DNA of 64,000 bases from Larix kaempferi (Eukaryota; Streptophyta; Pinopsida; Pinales; Pinaceae): the NCBI GenBank assembly GCA_027924585.1, contig BSBM01001719.1:31478001-31542000 (forward strand). Direction: 5' to 3'. This document shows positions 21,101 through 32,690 of the stretch, in pieces. The number at the start of each line of letters is the position of its first letter. The stretch's first letter is position 1. Made by a program: the position numbers and the translations under genes. A model generated the notes under the pieces. The model was not told the DNA's origin and searched no databases. It saw nothing but the letters and a program-made list of their open reading frames with translations.

Positions 21101-22296
21101 TAGTCCTAGTATACATTCCTTCATATTCACAAGTGGTCAAAATTATGATGAATCTAGTAATATAGGATATAGTATCTTGGTTTGATGGAGAACATGTTCT
21201 TGAAAAAAAGAAAGTGTTAGTTTTTGTCTTGTTTCTTTGAACTTCTTCTAAATTCATGTTTGTTTGGATGAACACTTCATGCGTGAGCTCTTAATTATTC
21301 TTCGAGTTGTTGAATGGCCATGAGAAAATATCTCTAATTGGAGAGAGGGAAAACTTGCTGCATAACAAATATGTGGAGTTGGTGAGTTGGCACTTGTGGG
21401 AAGGTGCTTAGTTAATTAGCACATTAACAATAACCTAATAATTTTTTTTAAAGGAAGAATCAAGGGCCAAATAAAATATGTTTGATGATGGTATCTTGTT
21501 GGTACAAATTATAGATTCTGCTAAAATTAATCGAGCTTGATTTAGGTGTTAAAAAGTGATGTTTAATAGCTTGATTTGCATATCCAAATTTTTTTATATA
21601 AAAACACACGACGGAAATAAAATGATGCACACACATAAAATGAAATTCCAAGCATAATTATGTTGATGGGATGAAATGACCAGGAGTCAACACTAGGGGT
21701 TCTCCCCAATGAATAATCCAAATTAGACTCTCCATTTTTTGGATTAGGGAACCCGTTCGGTTTATGGTCCGGCTACTGTGTAAGATATTCTTTAGAAAAG
21801 AGATTGTCGGTAGAAGCTCAACCCACGATTTAGGATTTTATAAAAATAAATGTTCAATTATTTAAACCAATAATCATTCTAACTTACCTACATTAGCCAC
21901 ATCGATGTGAAAAGGGTTTGAAGAGGCCTTATAAAGTGATGCACATGTTGTTACCTCTCATCTTACCACCCCTCCTCCTCCGAATCAGAATGGTGAGTAA
22001 CTTAACCTAGATGCAGCCTTAACTAACCTAACCTATCTTGGGAATGAAAGTAACAAGGATGAGCAATGAAATAATGGTTGTACATCCGCATTCAAAACAT
22101 TAGTTAGATATTTTAAGAATGCATAAAAAAAACCATCAGAATGGCAGCATAAAAATAAGAATAGTCTTATAAATTACGCCGTTCTAATTTCACAACTCAC
22201 ATACATTAAAAAGAACATGAATAGTAATGAAATAAGAAATAGAGTGATCTATATGAATAATCCATTCATGAAATCTAAAACAATCGTACCATTCGT
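18152..22296. repeat. Spacer S, second copy (unassigned repeat DNA)
   Basis: The fullest version of the sequence also at 1959-5230 (partial) and 56861-61002. No intact gene. It includes a perfect 11-bp-arm hairpin (19419-19429 with 19436-19446), three GTTGACATC repeats (about 19210-19265), and a copia RT remnant (20652-21185). The last 870 bp (21425-22296) are AT-rich with no recognised feature, and I cannot assign them. Confidence 0.65.
20652..21185 (+). pseudogene. Ty1/copia reverse transcriptase remnant (copy 2)
   Basis: Same decayed RT piece as at 4459-4992, with the same frame breaks and stops: KFASKGFSQ near the start and YVDEFTIVGSS, the altered YVDD box, farther on. It is shared by descent through the block duplication. 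Confidence 0.6.
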
Positions 22297-22392
22297 GAGT
22301 CTGACCTGTTTCGAAAAACAAATTAAACTGATGAGAATGTGATGGATAGTTTCAACGAAGTTTCGTAAGTGGGGCCACACATTTTCGATGAT

Positions 22393-22465
22393 GTTTCTTG
22401 AGTTGGCCATTGGCATTATTTCATGAGTTGGCCATTGGCAATTATTTCATGAGTTGGCCGACACT
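22393..22465. repeat. Short tandem repeat in LINE 5' region
   Basis: About three units of roughly 26 bp built on TTTCATGAGTTGGCCATTGGCA. The array is also at about 61100-61170 and is reduced, with a nearby deletion, in the third LINE copy (about 39912-39950). Tandem units are common in LINE 5' UTRs; a promoter role is conjecture. Confidence 0.6.
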
Positions 22466-23559
22466 TTTGGCACTCTTGCTTTAGATTGGCCAATACATAT
22501 CGGTGAAAACTCCTGAGTTTTAGCCGCTTTCCTTCACTCTTAAAACCAATTTCTTCCCACTGAGAAATAATTAACTAAAAACATGCAATGCCAATGGTTG
22601 ATAAGAGGATGATGGACTAATTTCGAGGTCTATGTGCTCTTCATGTGTTAATTGGGAAACAATAATGTTAACCTTCATTGATTGATATGGGAAGCAATAA
22701 TAATTCTTATTTCAATCTCTGCCTCCTCCTCTCTATACAACTTTGGTCAAAACCCAATCAAGATTCTTGGGGCATGGGAGTTCACACCATCCTTTGGAGG
22801 TATGCATGTGTTAACAATCAAGACCAATAGGAATAGTGGTAGTGGGAGTGTGAATCTGATTTCATGAGAGAGGTCATTCTTTTCACTATCAAATCTATTA
22901 CATTGTCATTGGAGTCATCTTGTTAAATGTGATGTTATGCTTTGCCAAAAATGTACAGACCTTCCTTTAACGTTAAGATCAAATTCACCTTGGAAGTGGT
23001 GAATATTACATTGCACGTTTCTGGTTTTCAAATTGATTCAGGTTGTACATTAAGGTTTACTCCACAGACTCACTTTCTAACCAATCAAATGTGGTATGAT
23101 TCCAAGCATTTGGTCGGTTGGTTTCGGTGTGATTTCCTGAGTTTTCCCAACATCTTCAATGAAATACACTAAGTTCCACTGACCGTTTCAGAGCTATTTT
23201 CTGACTTCACTGAAATTTCTTGTGTTTTGGTCAAATTTTCAAGAATTTCTTAAGTTTTCAGAGACCCGTTTCATATATAAGGGGGCAGAATGGAGCTCTA
23301 CAAAGGGATGTGCAAGGTTGCGGGTGCGAGACAACCAAGAGGAGGGAGGTTGGCAGGTGAACCTTTATAATTTTTTGGAGCTATCATTATCGACAGAGTT
23401 GGGTGGACCATGCCTCTCAATAAGCCTGCAAAAAAGTTAGTTACTCCCCTTGCACATAGAACGTTTAGGAATAGCCAATCTCCGGCCTGTACATTGGAAG
23501 CATGCACATTGACGAGGTTGATAACAAGTCAGAACCAGAGGTGTAGACACATCCCATTT

Positions 23560-24900
23560 TATGTACTGATGAGGAGGTCATGTCGAGGATTTTGATGATG
23601 CCATGGATAGAGGAAGCATGCTCCAGTGATCCACCCATAACAAGCAGTCAAAGCAGACGCGAGCAGGCAGTACAGGGTGACGTCGGTACAGTTAATATCG
23701 GAAATGTGAGGAAGGCCTATAGATGTATCAAACCAAAGAAGGGAGGACCATAACTAACAGTAGGAAAACATATTAAGCTCAAAGAAATCCCAAACTACCT
23801 GTCAAGAGCACTAGTAGGGAGGTTCTGTGGCAAGGTGGTGAGTAGAGAAGCTCTCCAAAACTAGATAGAAGACAATTGGAAATATTTCTTGGGATTCCTA
23901 TTGGATTTTCATGTACTGCCAAAATGTTGGTTCCTGATAAAATTGAGAAACAAAGACGACTCTCGAAATTGCTATCTCATGACTAGAGATGGGGTCCCTT
24001 AGGGTTTATTCTGCAAAAATGGAAAGTAGAATTTAACGCCAGGAGAGAGCCCCACAACCTGCAATGGGTCTGGGTAAAATTACGTGGTCTCCCCGTGGTA
24101 TTTTGGCAGGAACCATTACTGTTGGAAATTGGAAATAAGTTGGGGAGGTTCGTGGCCCTAGAGCAAGACTGGGAAACAAATATAGATCGCAGATGCTTCA
24201 AAACGTTGGTATAATTAAATCTCCTGGAAGGTCTACTTGACGACATACAAATTGAGCTTTTTGGGAGTTTTTGGATACAAAGACTAGACTACTGGAAACT
24301 TCCGTTTTGCTATTTCAACTGTAAAAGAGCGGGCCATCAACATAAAGAGTGCACTATCCAAAAGGACGTTACCTGAACAAGAAAAGTTTGGATTAGTCAA
24401 GAACGAATCTCATCTAGGGTAGAATAAAATATCAAACAAAGTCAGGAGGAAGCAACTGTAATTCCATGTAAAGACAAAAACCCATTATCGACAGAAAGTT
24501 CTTCAAAATAAGGATAAGGTTTGGGAAAGGAGGAAGTCCTCTAGGATGTAATGCCACATCATGAGTATGAGAGCACATAAAAAGGATGTTCAAGTGACCT
24601 AATAGGAATCAGGACGCAAGATGAGAAGAGTTTCCAACATGCAACAAAAGGTACTCACCAGGCCTTAAAAAGTCTTTAATTTCCAATCAACTTGTCTTTC
24701 AATTTTCAGAGAAAGGTGATATAGACTCCTTCGTTGATATGATAGAAATGTCAGTCAAAGGAGAGAGTATGAGCTTAGATAAAAAAAACCTCTTATAGAA
24801 ACATCAACTAGGGGTCTAGTGCTCAACACTATTGTAAAACAACAGGCTCGAAGGAAATCCTTTTTATCCAAAGCTCAAAAACAAGCTTCTTTAGACATCA
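23560..24900 (+). pseudogene. LINE ORF1 remnant (DUF4283-like, zinc knuckle), L1b
   Basis: The readable core is KLEEIPNYLSRAL-type sequence, then FLGFL...FHVLPKCWF, FILQKWKVEFNA and VWVKLRGLPVVFWQEPLLLEIGNKLG, the pattern of DUF4283, the RNA-binding-like domain of plant L1 ORF1. A zinc knuckle follows (about 24310-24352) as NCKRAGHQHKEC. Its first cysteine pair is disturbed: CYFNC here and RYFNC in the duplicate. Stops and at least one frameshift break the ORF. It lies just upstream of ORF2, the normal L1 order. Confidence 0.72.
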
Positions 24901-24917
24901 TCCTCAGGGGTTATAAA

Positions 24918-27900
24918 ATGATCCTCCTCTCATTCAATGCAAGGGGGTTAGGGGGAACTTCCAAAACAAATGCCCTCAAAATCTTGGTGACTTTGGCTAA
25001 ACCATTAGTCCTAATGATATCAGAAACTATGATGGAAGGAAGCAAAGCAGAGGAAATGTTATCCGGTTTTTTAAGATATTGGAAGATGAAATCAGTAGAT
25101 GTTGTTGGGCATTTAGGATGATTAGTCAAATCTTGGAGAAAAGGAATGGATTTGATATCATCGACCTCCTTTAACTCAATATTAGAGACAAAGTTGAAGG
25201 ATAATGAAACGGGCATCACTTTCTCCATCTTAAATGTGTATGGACCCTTTTATGATAGAAAGACTTTCTGGGAGGAGCTAAGAAATACAGGAATACTCAA
25301 ACACCCAAATGTAATCGTAGGAGGGGATCTAAACCTCACTTTCTGTTCCAAAGAGGTATGGGGAAAGAACACTAGACCTGATTCTTTGAGTTCATATTTT
25401 ATCAAATAGTTCGAAAAAAATGGTTTGATAGACGTACAACCAACGAAAGTGGAACCGACTTGGAGGAATAAAAGAGAAGGGGAGCAAGCGATATCCAAAA
25501 TATTGGATCAGCTTATGATCACATAGGGGTTAATAGATGGACGGATAATTTTCCAATCCTCAAATGAAGAAGGAGGTCACTTAGATCACATACCAATCCG
25601 CTTATCAGTACAAACTCTAGAGAAAAAGCCTCCATCTCCTTTCAAGTTTAACCCTATGTGGCTTGAAAAAAAATAGTATAAGCTAAGGTCCTAGATGCAT
25701 GGATCCCCTTACACTCTACTTTGAATTCTTCATATATGCAACAATTTGCTGACAACCTAGCCCAATCCAAGGTGTCTAAGGAATGGGAAAAGAAGCATAA
25801 GAAGGCTGACCAAGAAGAATCAAGAGGAGTAGAATCCAAAATTAAGGAGATCTACACTTCTCTAACGAATGATACTTTCTCTGAAGAAGAGATGGTGACT
25901 GTAAGGAAACTAGAACGCAAACGATATACACTGCTGGCTAAGGAAGAACATGTATGGAGATTAAAAAGTAGGGCTATCTGGATCGCGGAAGGAGATAACA
26001 ACACCAAATTCTTCCACAAATATGCCATTCATTGAAGAAATATAAACACTATCTCAGAAATTGAAAATGTGGAGGGGTCTTTGGTTAGTACCTTTCAAGA
26101 TAAAGCAAATGCTGCTGTAAAACATTTCGACACCTTGTTCACAGAACCTCCTGGTTGCCCGATTTCGGAAATCCTAGAGGTTTTAAGGTTTTTCCCTAAG
26201 ATAATCAGTGAAGAGATGAGTAAGGCATTAAAGGAAGATATAACGAAAGAGGAGTTAAGTCAAATCATCCATTATTTCCATAAAGGAAAGAGACCTAGAC
26301 CTAATGGCTTCAACATAGAATTCTATTTTGGATTCTATGAAAATATCAAGGAAGATCTCCTAAAAGTGGTACAATAATCGTAGAGGTCAGGGAAAGTGCT
26401 AGGCTCCTTTAAATCCACCTTCATAACCTTGATCCCTAAGAAACAGAAGAACGTCTCCTTTGATGATTACTGACCAATTGCGTGTTGCAATATGATTTAA
26501 AAGATAATTGCAAAATTAATTGCTCAGAGATCAAAACCTATACTAGGTGATATTTTCACGGAGGAGCAATTTGGTTTCTTGTTTAACAGGAAGATCCATG
26601 ATGTTGTCTCTCTTGCACAGGAAGCTTTTCATTCTATAAAAAAAGAGAAGCAGAAGGCCTTTGTATTGAAATTAGACCTATCTAAGGAGTATGATAGAAT
26701 AAGTTGGACATTCTTGTGTCTACTACTTATTCAAATTGGAATGCCACTAGAAGTCATTGATTGGATAATGGGGTGCGTCCAATCCACTTCCTATACAGTG
26801 CTAATCAATGGACCCCTTTCGTCTTTTTTCAGAACTACAAGAGGAATTCGACAAGGGTGCCCTCTCTCCCCATTCCTCTTTATTTTAGTAGTAGATGCAC
26901 TGAGTAGATTGATTCATGCTGCTAAAAGAATTAAAAAAATAGAAGGGGTGAAAGTTTCAAGAACAGAGGAATTAAATCACACTCTATTCATTGATGATGT
27001 CCTTATCTTTGGGAATGGCAACATTATGAACTTAAAAACCTTTGATTCAATCTTGACTCTTTATTAGAAGGCCACAGGAATGAGGATAAATACCAAAAAA
27101 TATGTCTTGGCGCATATTGAACTCTCAAAGGAGACTTTAAACACATCAAAGGAGATCCTATCCTTCCCAACGATCATTATGACTGAAGGAGTTAAATATC
27201 TTGGGTTCTATCTAAAGCCTAACTGTTATTCCTTCCAGGACTAGCTTTGGCTCTATGAAAAATTAGAAATACGCATCTCCTTATGGATGAAAAGATTTTT
27301 ATCAAGGGGAGGGAGATTGGTTCTTCTGAAAGCAGTGCTTCAAAGTATACCTATATGCTGGGCATCCATAGCATACATCCCAAAAGGAATATTGGTAAAA
27401 GTAAGGAAAATGAGCTTTTCCTTTTTGTGGATGGCAAGCAAGCAAGCTCATTCTATTCCTTTAGTCCAGTGGAAGACACTATCTCAACCCAAGAAGCGGG
27501 GGGGTTTGGGAATAAAGAATTTGGATTTATTTAACAAAGCCCTGGTTGCCAAGACTTTATGGAGAATCACTCAAAGACCAAATCCATGTGGGGAAAGTTT
27601 ATTAGATCTAAGTATTGTAATAACTCCCCAATTGATGAATGGTTTCGCAGTCCATAAAAAATCTTTCAAAAATGGATCAGCAGGATGGAAAGCGATGGTA
27701 CTGGCTTTCCCTATAATCGGCAACTGGACAGCATGGTAGATTGGTGACGGAAGGAAAGTTAGGATAGGTGAGGACCCATGGACGGGAGCATGACAAGAGT
27801 TTAGAATTACATCTGATTTGAAGGAAAAAATAAGATACCAACAGATATTTGTCCTGGCCGATTCTCAATTACAACAGCCTCAATTAAGAAGAAGAAAAAA

Positions 27901-29041
27901 TTGGAAATATCCCCAAGACTTAACCTTCACTGGAGATTTAGCATAAGAATGGAATAGTTATGTTAATAATTTGGTGACCAATTTCATTCACCTGAAAGAA
28001 GGTGAGGATGACAAATTGGTATGGACAAAAAACAGAGTAAATGGAGAATTTGAAGCTAAACTCGATTATGATTCTGTCTATCAAGAATCTTTTGTAGGGG
28101 AGATAAAGTGGTGGTGGAAATTTTTATGGAAATTACACAGTCCCTTGAAAACAATTTTAACTATTTGGTTAACATTAAGCAATAAACTGTTAACATGGGA
28201 GAACCTAAAGAAGAGAGGTCCCCATGGACCAAGCATATGTGTCTTATGAAATTCAAATGAGGTGACATCTTCTCACTTATTTAACTTGTGTCCATTCGCA
28301 GGAGAGGTATGGGACAAAGTCTCCTTCAAAATGGTTAATGCAAGGATTGCACCAAGAGAAGCGTCATTGTATCAATTTGATCATAACTGGTGGCAATTAG
28401 AAGCGGTACGTAATTTCGATGCATTCCCTGCCCTCTTTGTTTACACAATATGGGAAGCTCGTAATCAAGTAATTTTCAAAAATAGATGGATCTCAACAGA
28501 CTAGTAGAAAGTACAGGAACACAAGACAATTGCTAAAGACAGGAAAAAACAGGGAATCATTCCCCCAATCATCAACAAAAATGAGCCGTGGGATTTCTTC
28601 GATGGTGCGAGTAAAGGAACCCATCCACTAGGAGGTGTAGGAGGTGTATTACACTTATCTGATGACTACAAGTTATGCATTAAATATTCTCTAGGAAGAG
28701 AAACCAATAACAAGGCTGAATTAACAGCTCTTTGGGTGGTACTCAAAATTGCCCAAAAGAAAAATATGAAGAGAATTCAATTGTTTGGGGATTCTAAGAT
28801 GGTCATTGATTGGGCTATTGGTAAAACACATATACACGCCACTCAATTACAACATCTCCTAAAAGAGATACAGCATGTGCTAGGATTTTTTGAATCGGTT
28901 TCCTTCAAACATATCTACAGATAAATTAATGAAGAAGCAGACTTGTTATCCAAATTAGCTTTGGAAAATCATCCAGGCGTAACTGAAGTAGAGGAATTCA
29001 ATAGAGGTCAGATGCTGAACCACTTCACCACTCGGGAATGA
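24918..29041 (+). pseudogene. LINE ORF2 (endonuclease, reverse transcriptase, RNase H), L1b
   Basis: ORF2 would nick target DNA and reverse-transcribe the LINE RNA. The endonuclease starts MILLSFNARGLGG and shows SET, NVYGP (about 25235), GGDLNLT (about 25321), LDQL and LDHIPI (about 25580). RT shows KLDLSKEYDRISW (about 26670), RQGCPLSPFLF and the catalytic FIDDVLIF (about 26989). The zinc-binding RVT region has LWKLHSPLKTILTIWL...TSSHLFNLCPFAGEVWD (28120-28320). RNase H runs from FFDGASKG (about 28590) through NKAELTALWVVLK and GDSKMVIDW to EADLLSKLAL, with all acidic positions present. In-frame stops (several TAG/TGA) and shifts split it, so it is dead. An RNase H at the ORF2 C-terminus is known for some plant L1 lineages. 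Confidence 0.85.
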
Positions 29042-29410
29042 GACCCCAGGTATATACCGAATAGTGTAGATGACTGGATTATTAAGTTGTGGGTTATTTT
29101 TGAAAGAGCGCAACGCTTTTACAGACAGTTTATATACAGAGTTGTTTCCAGAGTTAAGTGGAAACAGGATAGCTTCCATCCCTAAATTCAAGAATCGTCT
29201 CCGAGATATTGAAGAACAAAGGTTAGAACTTACATTACCAGGCTGATCTTTTTTGCTATGTAAAAGAATTGTAATGTAATGCTCATGAAATTTTGATATG
29301 AAAACAAATTGTCGGATGTATTGTAATACTCATGAAATTTTAATGTAAGTCCTTAAATGACAGTTCATGATCACTCTTTATTTAGAGCGATAGTTATTTT
29401 CCATTTGGAA

Positions 29411-29437
29411 TATATATATAGACACACACACACACAC
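29411..29437. repeat. (TA)n(CA)n tail of LINE L1b
   Basis: A TA run continues into about nine CA units at the LINE 3' terminus and abuts the leader of the R-family LTR element. No poly(A) is seen. Confidence 0.75.
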
Positions 29438-30273
29438 AACAAGGATTGGGATGCGCCCTTCCCCAACTAGCTTGTATTTATACATAACAAAGCATATTAT
29501 ATTTCCATTGGAAAACTAGTAATACGCCTCAAGCATTAAACACATTATTAGATACTTAAACAATGCATAGAAGAAGGTTGTCCCCTCTTCTAACTTAAGA
29601 TGTAGCATTTAATAAACAAACAAATGGCTAGAAGAAGAGATGTCAATTTAAACAAAAGCATAAAGCTCCAAAAGGGAAAACTCCCTTCAACGAAACTTGC
29701 ATACATCAAGAGAATATATATATATTAAAAATAAAAAAATAAAAACCTTGAGGAAAGGTTAAGCCCTCTTCCATTCTCCTATAGGGATGGCCATCTACAA
29801 CAATGAGGGTAAATATATATGAATAAATATCTGAGGAAAGACTACGCTCTCCTTTTGGGGAGACGCCCTTCAAAAATACATACACAACATGCAACCAACA
29901 TTAAATTAAAAATAAAGAATATGTTTAACATATTTATCTTGAGATCCCTCCCTCTGGAAGTGATGCACTTACCAAATTTGCAACATCAATAATATGTAAA
30001 TATTTAAAATAATAACAAATGATAGGGTAAAGGAAGTGAATGGGGTTGGATCTCTATAGAGCCCTTCGTGCATGCTTGCAAAAACATTAAAATAAACCTG
30101 AAGTAATATGCATAAGAAATTAATCAAGGGCACGTGCTCTCCCTCTGGAGGTGACACCCTCTTCCCACACAACATATAGTAGTTAAAATAAAACAACAAC
30201 AAAATGTGTGGGATCATAAAAGGGGCAACGCCCTCTTCTAGAGGGACGCTCTTCCCAACTTTACAAACAACAC

Positions 30274-30372
<99 letters not shown>

Positions 30373-30395
30373 GATAGATAGATAGATAGATAGAT

Positions 30396-30442
<47 letters not shown>

Positions 30443-30745
30443 TTCATCCAATGCTGAAGAGTCTTTGTAAAATCAAAATGGAAAACAAAAAACACTATGG
30501 GAGGGGCCAGTCCTTGGATGTGCCCTCACTCCCATACTCAGGCTTGATAAAATATATATTAAGTACAACATTCAAGTGTAGAAGTCCCAAGGGCTGCTCC
30601 CTTCACACAACTTACAAGTTATCTACTTATCAACTACACAAAATTGATTAACTAGTGGATTAAATAAAATACCAAATATTAACTATATATACACAGAGTT
30701 ACAGATATGTAGAAAGGCCCAATAGCCATAGAGTTGGAACTTTCA
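29438..30745 (-). mobile_element. 5' leader of minus-strand LTR element (R family), truncated
   Basis: It lies directly after the primer binding site when read on the minus strand. It is low-complexity and AT-rich with several GCCCTCTTC/GGGCAACGC-like short motifs and no credible gag. It contains a large compound microsatellite (30276-30438). The distal part is cut at the LINE tail near 29438. The related stretch at 41721-42869 joins a different LINE copy. Open frames over the microsatellite are artefacts of dinucleotide runs. Confidence 0.6.
30276..30438. repeat. Compound microsatellite (TC)n(TG)n(GATA)n(GA)n
   Basis: TC run about 30276-30339, TG run about 30340-30364, GATA units about 30372-30395 and GA run about 30400-30438. 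The TC and GA arms are complementary and could fold into a long hairpin. Confidence 0.92.
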
Positions 30746-30757
30746 GCTCTCATACCA
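30746..30757 (-). other. Primer binding site of R2 element
   Basis: On the minus strand TGGTATGAGAGC follows the LTR end after two bases. It differs by one base from the initiator Met tRNA complement TGGTATCAGAGC, which marks R2 as a 5' LTR. Confidence 0.72.
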
Positions 30758-30759
30758 CT

Positions 30760-32690
30760 TGTAATGTCTACGACCCCAATCTAAGGCCAAAGGGACTAGT
30801 AAAACCAAGGGGAAATGCTAAGTCAGGTTATGCATAGTGGAATAAAAGAGTCTCAGGACGGGCATGAATGCTAACACCTAGTTAAATAGAACTTTTAGCC
30901 TTAAGATTAAAATGCAGAATACATATGCAATTATGTTTCCCAATGCACATGCAATGCATCCATATTTGAGCATGAAATTAATATGATTTTTAAACATAAA
31001 TGAAGCATCTATAGGCTGCCATCTATAGCCACATAAAACTAATAAAAAACAGATTTTTGATCATCCATATAAACATTATTAATCAGAAATTATGAACAGC
31101 CTTAGAGCATAGATAAATCATATCTACAAACTGCCAGTAAAACATAAACAAATCTAATCTAAAACCATTAAATTTCAGGTCTCAATCAAACATAAAAACA
31201 TAAGCATAATAAGATTTAAACATATAGATCATCCCATTACTTATCATTTAACAAGATTAAATATAAGCAGGAATAAAATCAGATTTGGATAAAACCATAA
31301 GCAGAGATAGATCAATCTCCATGGGAACATATGCATCAAATTAAAACAGAGAAATAAAACATAATAATAATACTCATCTCTCAAAATGGCAACTAGAATC
31401 AACAGGGCCACGTTCCACCCTGCCATAGACATACCAAGTTTTGCGTATTGCAACTTGAGAAGTCACCCTTGAGCTGAGGTTGTGATTCCACAAGCAAGGA
31501 ACTTTCAATCCTTTCTCAGAAACTCTTCTTCCGAGAAAATAAACAGAAATTTTTTCCCAGCTACTACTTTCCTGTCCATTCTCCACTGCCTATGGGGTAT
31601 GACCTAACTCGCCAATCCTATTTCATCGCTTCCCGTGCGAGAAACCTGGACTAGTAGAGCTATCATGGAAAACATAAACTACCAAACAACATAGACTTGG
31701 CCAAGAATATGTGTCTAGCACAAAATATAACAAGCTTTCCATATACATAACACAAAGCATAATAGGATTTCCACATACATAACATAACAGATTAACACAT
31801 CACTACACAGGCTTGGCCAAGCATGCCCTCCCCTTCCCAAGAGATAAAAAAAAAAATTTATAGAAAAAATAGGCCAATTCCCCTTCAATAGAGGCATAAT
31901 AGGGTTAATTTGGAATCAGGAGGAGAAATTCCCAAGAAGGACCATTCAAATTCCTCATGCCTAATTCCACACAAATTCATGAATATAAATTCGAATAGGT
32001 AGACAGAGAGAGGAGTTACAGAATCAAGAGGGGTCATACTTTTGCATGCACAAGCCAATAGGAGCGTATGAGAGAAGAAAGTATCCAAAGTGGTCTAAAA
32101 TATCCAATAGGGGCACATCATCCATCAGAGAGGTTGCACAAAAGATACCTTTTCCAAGAATAGAAAAATAATAATGACGGGAGTTAAACTTGAGGAGTTG
32201 GAGGCTAAATTCAATTTTGTGGAAATTAATTGGATGAATAACATCAAATATGCTCCAATAAATAATATTTGGGTTTAATATTCAAGTGTTTAGGTGAGAA
32301 ACAACTCATAGAGCCACTAGGGGTACAATAGAATTCAATTTTTAATACAAATCAAAATTTAGGAAATAAGAAGAAAATGAAAATCTCGACACTTATATTT
32401 TCAATGGGTCCAAGGCAGTCAAAACATCACGGACTAGGGTTTGGGAAAAAAATAATAATAATTTACTAGTAAAATAACATTCTTGACACCCTTTCACCCT
32501 CTCTTATGGAATCCATGGCCTCCCATTCTCGTTAGTGGTCCATGTTGAGTCAATTGTTTTATTAATTTCATGGTCGTCCACAACCATAATAATGTCTAAA
32601 TACCAATGTCGAGGCACCTAGTGCCATATTAATAAACACATATCAATATATCATATATGTCCACGAAATTAACACACCAGGGGTGTTACA
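30760..32690 (-). repeat. R2: 1.93-kb 5' LTR, minus orientation
   Basis: Minus-strand ends are TGTAACACCCC (at 32690) and GACATTACA (at 30760), with a primer binding site beyond the inner end. It is closely related to R4 (42884-44746), R3 (34509-35853) and R1 (5231-5969). It has no coding content. The outer flank, beginning TCCCAGGTTG, is unrelated to the R3 flank. Confidence 0.78.

Larger units (their letters stand above)
5231..24840 (+). repeat. Large composite duplicon, copy D1
   Basis: The ordered block of R-LTR fragment, LINE L1a with inserted solo LTR, copia 5' LTR plus gag, complete gypsy element, spacer S and LINE L1b 5' half is repeated in the same order and orientation at 43890-63548. 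The offset is 38659 before the 118-bp deletion, 38777 just after it, and about 38708 near the right end. All insertion junctions and target duplications are shared, so the nested insertions predate the duplication. The right limit of the comparison is set by an LTR inserted at 63549 in the other copy; the true end of homology is not seen. Confidence 0.9.
22297..29410 (+). mobile_element. Near full-length L1-type LINE, L1b
   Basis: About 7.1 kb. The 5' limit is placed where homology with the LINE copy at 39826 begins, because the flanks before that point are unrelated. It consists of a 5' region of about 1.2 kb with a short tandem repeat (about 22393-22465), ORF1 (DUF4283-like with zinc knuckle), ORF2 (endonuclease, RT, zf-RVT, RNase H) and an AT-rich 3' UTR ending in TATATATATA and (AC)n rather than poly(A). 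Both ORFs carry many stops. It is the longest LINE copy here and the best guide to the shorter ones. Confidence 0.82.

Noticed and set aside
22393-22465. CRISPR-like or satellite array
   Set aside because: Only about three adjacent units without regular spacers, inside a LINE 5' region of a eukaryotic genome.
5231-24840. Two independent waves of transposition explaining the repeated elements
   Set aside because: Shared target duplications and shared truncation points at every junction require block duplication instead.
29969-30495. Open frames of Ser-Leu and Arg-Glu repeats
   Set aside because: They are translations of (TC)n and (GA)n microsatellites; similar ones at 42055-42653 have the same origin.
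30746-30757. R2 as a 3' LTR, because TCCC follows its outer end as it does in R3
   Set aside because: A primer-binding-site-like sequence lies beyond its inner end and no purine tract lies beyond its outer end, so it is a 5' LTR; the shared TCCC is short and probably chance.
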